Source of the DNA: Tricholomella constricta
Taxonomy: Eukaryota; Basidiomycota; Agaricomycetes; Agaricales; Lyophyllaceae
Reading direction: 5' to 3'
Assembly: GCA_013368375.1 (NCBI GenBank)
Contig: JAACJP010000010.1
Coordinates: 806,001-870,000, forward strand
DNA: 64,000 bases
Positions within the stretch are counted from its first letter, which is position 1. Every line of letters begins with the position of its first letter. The notes beneath the pieces are model-generated. The model worked only from the letters and a program-made list of their open reading frames with translations, made no database searches and was not told the origin of the DNA. Below are positions 58,855-64,000 of the stretch, piece after piece. The translations under genes and the position numbers were made by a program.

Positions 58855-60924
58855 GCCTGAGCCTTTCAACGTACACCTAAACCTACGCAGGAAGGCTTGA
58901 GCTAGAAGCCCTGCGCAGCATCGCGATGGCTAGATCATCGAGGTTGGCAAGGGGTGCATTATATCATTAACTGTACTGTTATTGGGACTGGACGGGGATG
59001 GGGCTCTGCGAGCTTTGAGCCAGGAAAAGGGAGTGGGGATCATGTGCGCGTCTCCTCGCTCTCCGCACGGTTGTGGCGAAAGGAGAGGGCCACACTGGAC
59101 AATTATATATATATATATATACCCGGGGTTTTTCTGGGTGGAATGGGGAGGGTGGCTTTGTGTTCGGGCTGGGAGATTTAGTGAAGTGCACATTTATGGT
59201 TTACGTGACAGCTTATGGTCGGTGTGGAGGATGATGAAGCTGAAGTGCGAGGCGGAAGGGGCACGCCGGCGCCGGCCCAGGGTCCGGACCGAAAGCCGTC
59301 CTACTTCGCATTTTCGTCTTTTACGGCGCTGCTATGTTCTCCGTCCTTCCCCGGTGCTAGTCGTCTGTGCTGTGACTCTTGCTGCCAGTCCTCCGAGTGA
59401 CTAGAAGAAGAAGCTTGCAGGGTTCATTTTCTTGGGCGCCGTTGATACACATCGGTACTTCGACCTTCAACAACTTCCACAGATTCCACGACTTGTCACG
59501 AACTTCTAGATCCTAGCCTACTGCTGGCTATTTTACGACTGAGTTGGTTCTAAACTTGTGGCTTGTAGCGCTCGAAGTTCAAACCCTGACTCGCGGAGGA
59601 GCAAGAAATAAACAGCGCTAGCGCTAGCGCTGATCTTTGACATCTACCTGTCGAGCGCTCGTTGTGATATTTTTGAGTGTTCTAAGGATCTTATGCCTTA
59701 CCCTCGCTTCTTTTTTGCTCTAACTCTACAACTCAAGTGATCTACAAGTTTTTTATATTATCCTTCACTATCAATCTCCCAAAGGTAAGCATCTCTGGCA
59801 TGCTCGTGATATTAATACACTACTTACAGATATTGGCTTTCGCCGTCCTCATCATTCGCCGCTCACTTGTGATGTTCTTACGGCGCTTTCAAGTTGCCGT
59901 TTTACTCATTCAGAGAAGAGTACGGCTTTGAGAAGGTTCAAAACACTTCCGTTTTCGTTTCCAAGGCTTCGCTTGTTTTTTGTCGGGACCGCTGCGGGAA
60001 ATACATCCATCCATCCATACGTTAGAAACTTTAAAAAGCTTAGCAGACATTCTGGCAGCTACTAACCTCCAGGTCGTTTCATATGTTCCCTTCATTTTGA
60101 TTCAAGACAGTGCACGCACCACGAGTCTCTGGGGCTGCGAATGGCGTGTATACCAGCCATAAGAAGATACATCTCGCGTACTAAGTGTATCAGACCCAGC
60201 GTCAAACCGTGCGTAAATCGATCCCAAATTGCACTCCGAAGAAAGGAAAAAAGAAATGGCATCGTTATTTCGGAGGTGTAATTTTCTGGAGCGCCAATTG
60301 ATACGCGACTAATACAGCCGGGGCGCGGACAACGGCATGGCCTCGCAATAGACCCTCCTTCTCAGGATCCGTTTTATTCTTGTTCAGTAACGTCTGGGCT
60401 TTCGGGTCCGACTGTGGCAAAGGACAGGACAGATGAAGTCAGCCAGTGGAACTTCATCTGTCTCAACGCTTTCGTGCAGTACTTCTCAGGGTGGTTGGAA
60501 CAGCCGACCAAGCTGGAAGGGCACCTGTAGCCATGAATTCTGGAGGCTCTAGCTAAAGAGGGTAATCTCTCGCGTAGTCCTTATAGATTTACGCAGATGA
60601 TCCTCAACGAGCTTCATCTTGTCCCTGAGCTCCTTGTATTTCGTCTAGTTCAACCTTCCCTTTTTTCATATACAGTTAATTTCCCTTGATGCCATGCAAG
60701 TTGGGTGAGCAATTATTTATCCCCGTAGTACTTACTCTGAGAGCCACACTTGGAATTCCACATTCTGATGTCATTTGTCTAGATCTAAAGCGGCGCCTCC
60801 GCATGTTCCGCTGTGCCGCGGCGCCTCATTAGTATTGCCCCGTATAGATATCAAGCCCCTGTGCCGGGCTTTGAATGCTTCTTCATGCCACCAGCCTATG
60901 ATACCAGCCTAGCTTGCTTATACC
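58855..60924. other. 2-kb intergenic region
   Basis: No gene was recognised. It contains a (TA) run at 59103-59121 and a 20-bp perfect palindrome at 59613-59632 (cagcgctagcgctagcgctg). Open frames are short and overlapping. Confidence 0.6.
59613..59632. repeat. Perfect 20-bp palindrome
   Basis: cagcgctagcgctagcgctg equals its own reverse complement and consists of overlapping agcgct units. It stands alone, roughly 1.3 kb upstream of the MRH-like gene. Function unknown. Confidence 0.9.
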
Positions 60925-62419
60925 ATGCGCGTGCATCGCCCGGCGTTCTTGACCCCGTCGCTCCTTCTTCTCTTCAGCGTCTTACAAGTCACGGTTGTCG
61001 ATGCGGCAGCGACTCTGACGCATGAGTTTCTCGAGAACGCGGACTTGCTTGCCGGATGTCGGTTCAATCTTGGGCGCCAAATATATGATTTGTGTCCTCT
61101 CATGCATGAGAGAGGAACGAGGGAGGTATATAGTACAACGTGGACGCTAGATGACGATGGGCAGAGAGATCTCAGGCAGCGGGTGTACAGCTTTGTTTTT
61201 GGCGAAGCGCCCAATGATCGGGAGGTGAGCGCAGTAGCAAAAGTTATATCCGATTGTTATCTCATGAATGGATATCAAAAAGTGTCCCGAAGGAACGTGG
61301 ATATGTATGAGGGGTACGTCCGCACTCATCTGGGTGGATGTTAAAATTCTTAAAATGCCTTCCCAGAAACACGAGGTTCTATTAATCTGCAGCATGTGGC
61401 TTCAAAATGGACGACACATACCCCCATCGCGGGCAGACTGCGACCTGAATCTTCTTTGGTCGATCAGGGTGTTAATGCTGTCGCGTCTATCCTTGACGAT
61501 AATGACTATGGTAAGTAGATGTCGCCCGCTCGTCACCTTTCATTAAATTAATCAATGGTTTAGAGCCCTCACATCTAAACCTCTTTTTTACCGGAGGTAT
61601 ATACGAGGACATACCTCGTTACGCGCGGATCGAGTTCATCTGCGATCATAGTTCTGAGGTATGCGGACCTCGGTTCTCTTACTTGAATCACAGTGACTGA
61701 CATCAAGGTTAAATTGAAGTCCACCGATCCGTCGTTTACTGGCGAAACTCACGGAGTTCACTCTTTTACTTGGTCAACGACATACGGATGTCCAATCCCT
61801 GATCCGAACGAAACACCATCGTCGGACTCCATTCTATATACCTTCGAGAACGAGGACACGAAGGACCCACCGCCCAAATCCGACAACTCTGAGCCAGAGG
61901 AGGGCGAGAAAGATTTGGTTGATCCTAACTTTCCGCGAAGACTCTCCCGCCGCTGGGTGGCGTTCGTCCTTCTCGCTACTGGGTAAGTCCTGAAGCTGCA
62001 AGGCACGAATAGCACGATCCACTAATGTCTGTCTATCCAGGACATTTTTAATTGGTGTTATCGTCATCCTCGCCTCCCCACACACGCGCTTCGTTATCGC
62101 GTCTCACCTCAGAACATTTGCGTCAAGACTTAGCCTGCCATCTCTGCAGAATCACATCTTCACCTTCGTCTCGAAGCCGTTCCAGTTCCGGGCGGGTGAG
62201 AACAGGCTCGTGCGCTGGGCGCAGGAGGACATGTCACTCGGCGTGCTGGACGAGGAGCAACGCGGGGATGTGGATGTCATGGTGAACGGGGGGTCGGCAT
62301 TTGGGATTGGGGACGACGACTGGAGCGGGGAAGGCATGGACGAGTATATCCCACTCAAGGCAGGTCTACTAAGAAACAAGCGTGACTATGGCAGTGCGCG
62401 CGGCGGGGGATTCTGGTAG
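60925..62419 (+). CDS. MRH-domain type I membrane protein (mannose-6-phosphate receptor/Atg27-like)
   Basis: Six exons (60925-61224, 61283-61313, 61367-61510, 61564-61658, 61708-61982, 62041-62419) give 407 residues. A signal peptide (LTPSLLLLFSVLQVTVVDAA) is followed by a luminal lectin-like domain: CRFNLGRQIYDLCPLM, CPEGTWICMR, ARIEFICDHSSE and HSFTWSTTYGCP. That Cys pattern is the one shared by MRH/Atg27/CD-MPR family proteins. A transmembrane helix (WVAFVLLATGTFLIGVIVIL) precedes a cytosolic tail of about 115 residues with acidic stretches. Such proteins cycle between Golgi, endosomes and vacuole. A sorting-receptor or Atg27 role is inferred, and GGA-type adaptors (one lies at 14.2 kb) are known partners of this class. 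The 31-nt exon 2 carries the CPEGTWIC block, which supports the splice choice. Confidence 0.82.
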
Positions 62420-62607
62420 ATGTTCTTCCTTGAATGGTCTCTTTCGTTTGAATTCTAATATGATGAGTGTACATGTTGCTAATATGTATGGACCTGTATT
62501 GCTTCTATGTTTTCTTTAGTCTGTAGATTTTATACTAAATGATACCATGGCCAAATCCTGCAGGCGTACTTTGTAAATAAGAGGCAGTTGTTGGTCCGCA
62601 TGATTGT

Positions 62608-63606
62608 TCAGGAGCTTTGCCATACCAGTTCACCAACTTCATTGCTCTCAGCATCGGGCTTGATGACCTTTAGCATACCGCGCCTTCTGAGGCTCATGTT
62701 GTTATGAATCACGTCTGAAAGCGCGGTAAATATGATTGGCAGCGCAGAAGCCAGCGACATGTGGGGGAACGTACCTAAAGCCCCCTGTTCCCCGTAATCG
62801 AAGCGCACCAAAAGTTCCAGAAGCTCGGCGCTGATCGCAGTAATGAATTTAGAGATGTCGGGAGCCATGGCCATTGTAACTTCGGAGATCTCTAGCCTAG
62901 AAATCGGCGGAATCGGCTGGTGGGCCAGTGTCCAGGGAAAGATGTGCGCCGCCACAGCGGCACCCACTTTAAGATTGCGCAACCGAGGAGGAAGCGAAAT
63001 GTTGCCGTCCGGGGCCGCATTATCATCCCAGCTCACAAGAGGCTCGAGAGACTCTAAAACTTGGAAGGCGCAGAAGAAGCGCATTGCGTTGGCGAAGGTG
63101 GGGACAAACTTCGCGCGCATTATGCTGAGACTCGTAAGTTTGTCCGAGTATGCGGAGATGAGGGCGTCGAGTGTTTCCTCTCGAACATAAGCCCTCGAGT
63201 TACTGCGGATGCTGAGTGACGTCACACATGGGAGCTTGGATACAATCTTCGGGATATCGTTGTCAATCCACGTATACCTATCCTCACTGGTAGGGTATAA
63301 GTCATCAATGTGGAGACTGCGGACCGGGATGGCGATGGTGCACAGTGGGGATTGAAGGAGCGCAAGGAATGAGAGGGAGTTTTTCTCGTCAAGAGTGACC
63401 TTTGAGAAATCAGCGGCCCTGCTGATCCCTACCCAGTCTCTTCGGATAGTAGCACAGGTCCTCAAGGTCTCTTTATCGGACTCTGGGATGTGACTCAAGA
63501 TGAGTTGCTCCAGTTCAGGCAGAAAGTGTGGCCCCATGTCGAAGTTGCTCGAGAGTGACCCCGATGAAGTAGTCGTTGATGCCGTGATTCGGCTCTTGCC
63601 AACCAT
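62608..63606 (-). CDS. F-box-like / LRR-type hypothetical protein
   Basis: A single open frame of 332 residues runs from MVGKSRITASTTTSSG (ATG 63606) to EVGELVWQSS. The N-terminal LPELEQLILSHIPESDKETL and RTCATIRRDWVGISRAADF resembles the degenerate F-box of agaricomycete proteins (LPxEI..II..L..D...L..C..V...W). Leucine-rich repeats of irregular length follow (IPVRSLHIDDLYP, LPCVTSLSIRSNS, DKLTSLSIMRAKF, LPPRLRNLKVGA, PISRLEISEVTM). F-box proteins act as substrate receptors of SCF ubiquitin ligases. Whether this one binds Skp1 cannot be judged. The absence of introns is unusual for this window, though common in this expanded, fast-evolving family. Confidence 0.7.
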   Translation of the reverse strand: MVGKSRITASTTTSSGSLSSNFDMGPHFLPELEQLILSHIPESDKETLRTCATIRRDWVGISRAADFSKVTLDEKNSLSFLALLQSPLCTIAIPVRSLHIDDLYPTSEDRYTWIDNDIPKIVSKLPCVTSLSIRSNSRAYVREETLDALISAYSDKLTSLSIMRAKFVPTFANAMRFFCAFQVLESLEPLVSWDDNAAPDGNISLPPRLRNLKVGAAVAAHIFPWTLAHQPIPPISRLEISEVTMAMAPDISKFITAISAELLELLVRFDYGEQGALGTFPHMSLASALPIIFTALSDVIHNNMSLRRRGMLKVIKPDAESNEVGELVWQSS

Positions 63607-64000
63607 TTCAGTGTCAGAGATCAAAGACGAAAACAAGAGAAATTGAGCAAGACGCTGGGTTTGAGGCCTTTTAAACTATTGTAGGCCTAGTATGACCGAC
63701 AACAGGCGCAAACATGATCAGATTCAGTGGAACGCCGTGAAATCAACGTGGATAACACACCTATTATCTATACGCGGTTATTCTTCTGGTAGTTGTACTT
63801 GGGCCATGTTCCTGTACTTCTCTTATACTTCTTCATTATGCGAAGAAGATAACCGCCTGGACTGGCCACACTGTCACATCAACTCGCAAATGATCACAGC
63901 CTTCAAATTCAGTCCAGCTGCGTGACAATTTCACTGCTTGATTGAAGGGTAACAACACCCAGTCCATCCTCTTCCAGGCTCGGATGGGAACATACGATAT
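63607..64000. other. Right window flank, no gene seen
   Basis: This is the promoter region of the F-box-like gene and beyond. The longest frame (77 codons) has no recognisable content. Confidence 0.6.

Noticed and set aside
59560..59595. B-box-like sequence gttcaaaccctgact suggesting a tRNA
   Set aside because: The flanking bases do not form a T-arm stem, and no A-box or acceptor stem is found at the expected distance.

Overview
The window is nuclear DNA of a filamentous basidiomycete, almost certainly an Agaricomycete. Genes are split by many 45-75 bp GT-AG introns, intergenic space is 0.3-2.5 kb, and several families are typical of mushroom-forming fungi: DUF6534 seven-transmembrane proteins, CAP10/GT90 glycosyltransferase, CE16/GDSL esterases, an AA5 copper radical oxidase with a membrane anchor, a microsomal P450, DIRS/Crypton-type tyrosine recombinase relics and a copia element. 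All exon models were joined by hand from splice signals, reading frame and family conservation. No transcripts or searches were available.

Layout. 0-2.2 kb: transposon ground, with a copia gag running off the left edge (minus) beside its primer-binding site and leader/LTR, and a truncated tyrosine recombinase. 3.7-5.4 kb: DUF6534 membrane protein (-). 6.8-9.5 kb: tandem pair of secreted CE16-like esterases (+). 10.2-16.0 kb: metallophosphoesterase (-), three-finger C2H2 regulator (-), GGA-type VHS-GAT clathrin adaptor (-). 16.5-18.25 kb: a lineage-specific C2H2-like gene built from a duplicated 495-bp exon-intron cassette plus a 60-bp minisatellite (+). 21.2-23.0 kb: single-finger C2H2 protein (+). 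23.6-24.6 and 31.8-32.7 kb: two paralogous PNPOx-like flavin-fold membrane proteins (-). Between them lie about 6 kb without a convincing gene and then a five-exon metallothionein (30.8-31.2 kb, +). 33.65-34.29 kb: a 642-bp non-autonomous DNA transposon with 34-bp TIRs and an 8-bp TSD, inserted just upstream of a GT90 gene (34.4-36.6 kb, +). 37.6-41.8 kb: large nuclear zf-4CXXC_R1 protein (-). 42.0-43.7 kb: LanC-like protein (-). 44.2-45.6 kb: uncharacterised fungal family (+). 48.0-50.5 kb: copper radical oxidase (+). 51.7-52.1 kb: broken GMC oxidoreductase. 53.2-55.4 kb: cytochrome P450 (+). 56.8-58.9 kb: second DUF6534 protein (+). 60.9-62.4 kb: MRH/Atg27-like sorting receptor (+). 62.6-63.6 kb: F-box-like protein (-).

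The genes do not form an obvious single pathway. Several could act at or beyond the cell surface (CE16 esterases, copper radical oxidase, GMC relic), and some belong to the secretory system (GGA adaptor, MRH receptor, GT90). The strongest theme is tandem duplication at several scales: whole genes (CE16), phase-preserving exon-intron cassettes (metallothionein and the 16.5-kb gene), promoter repeats and coding minisatellites.
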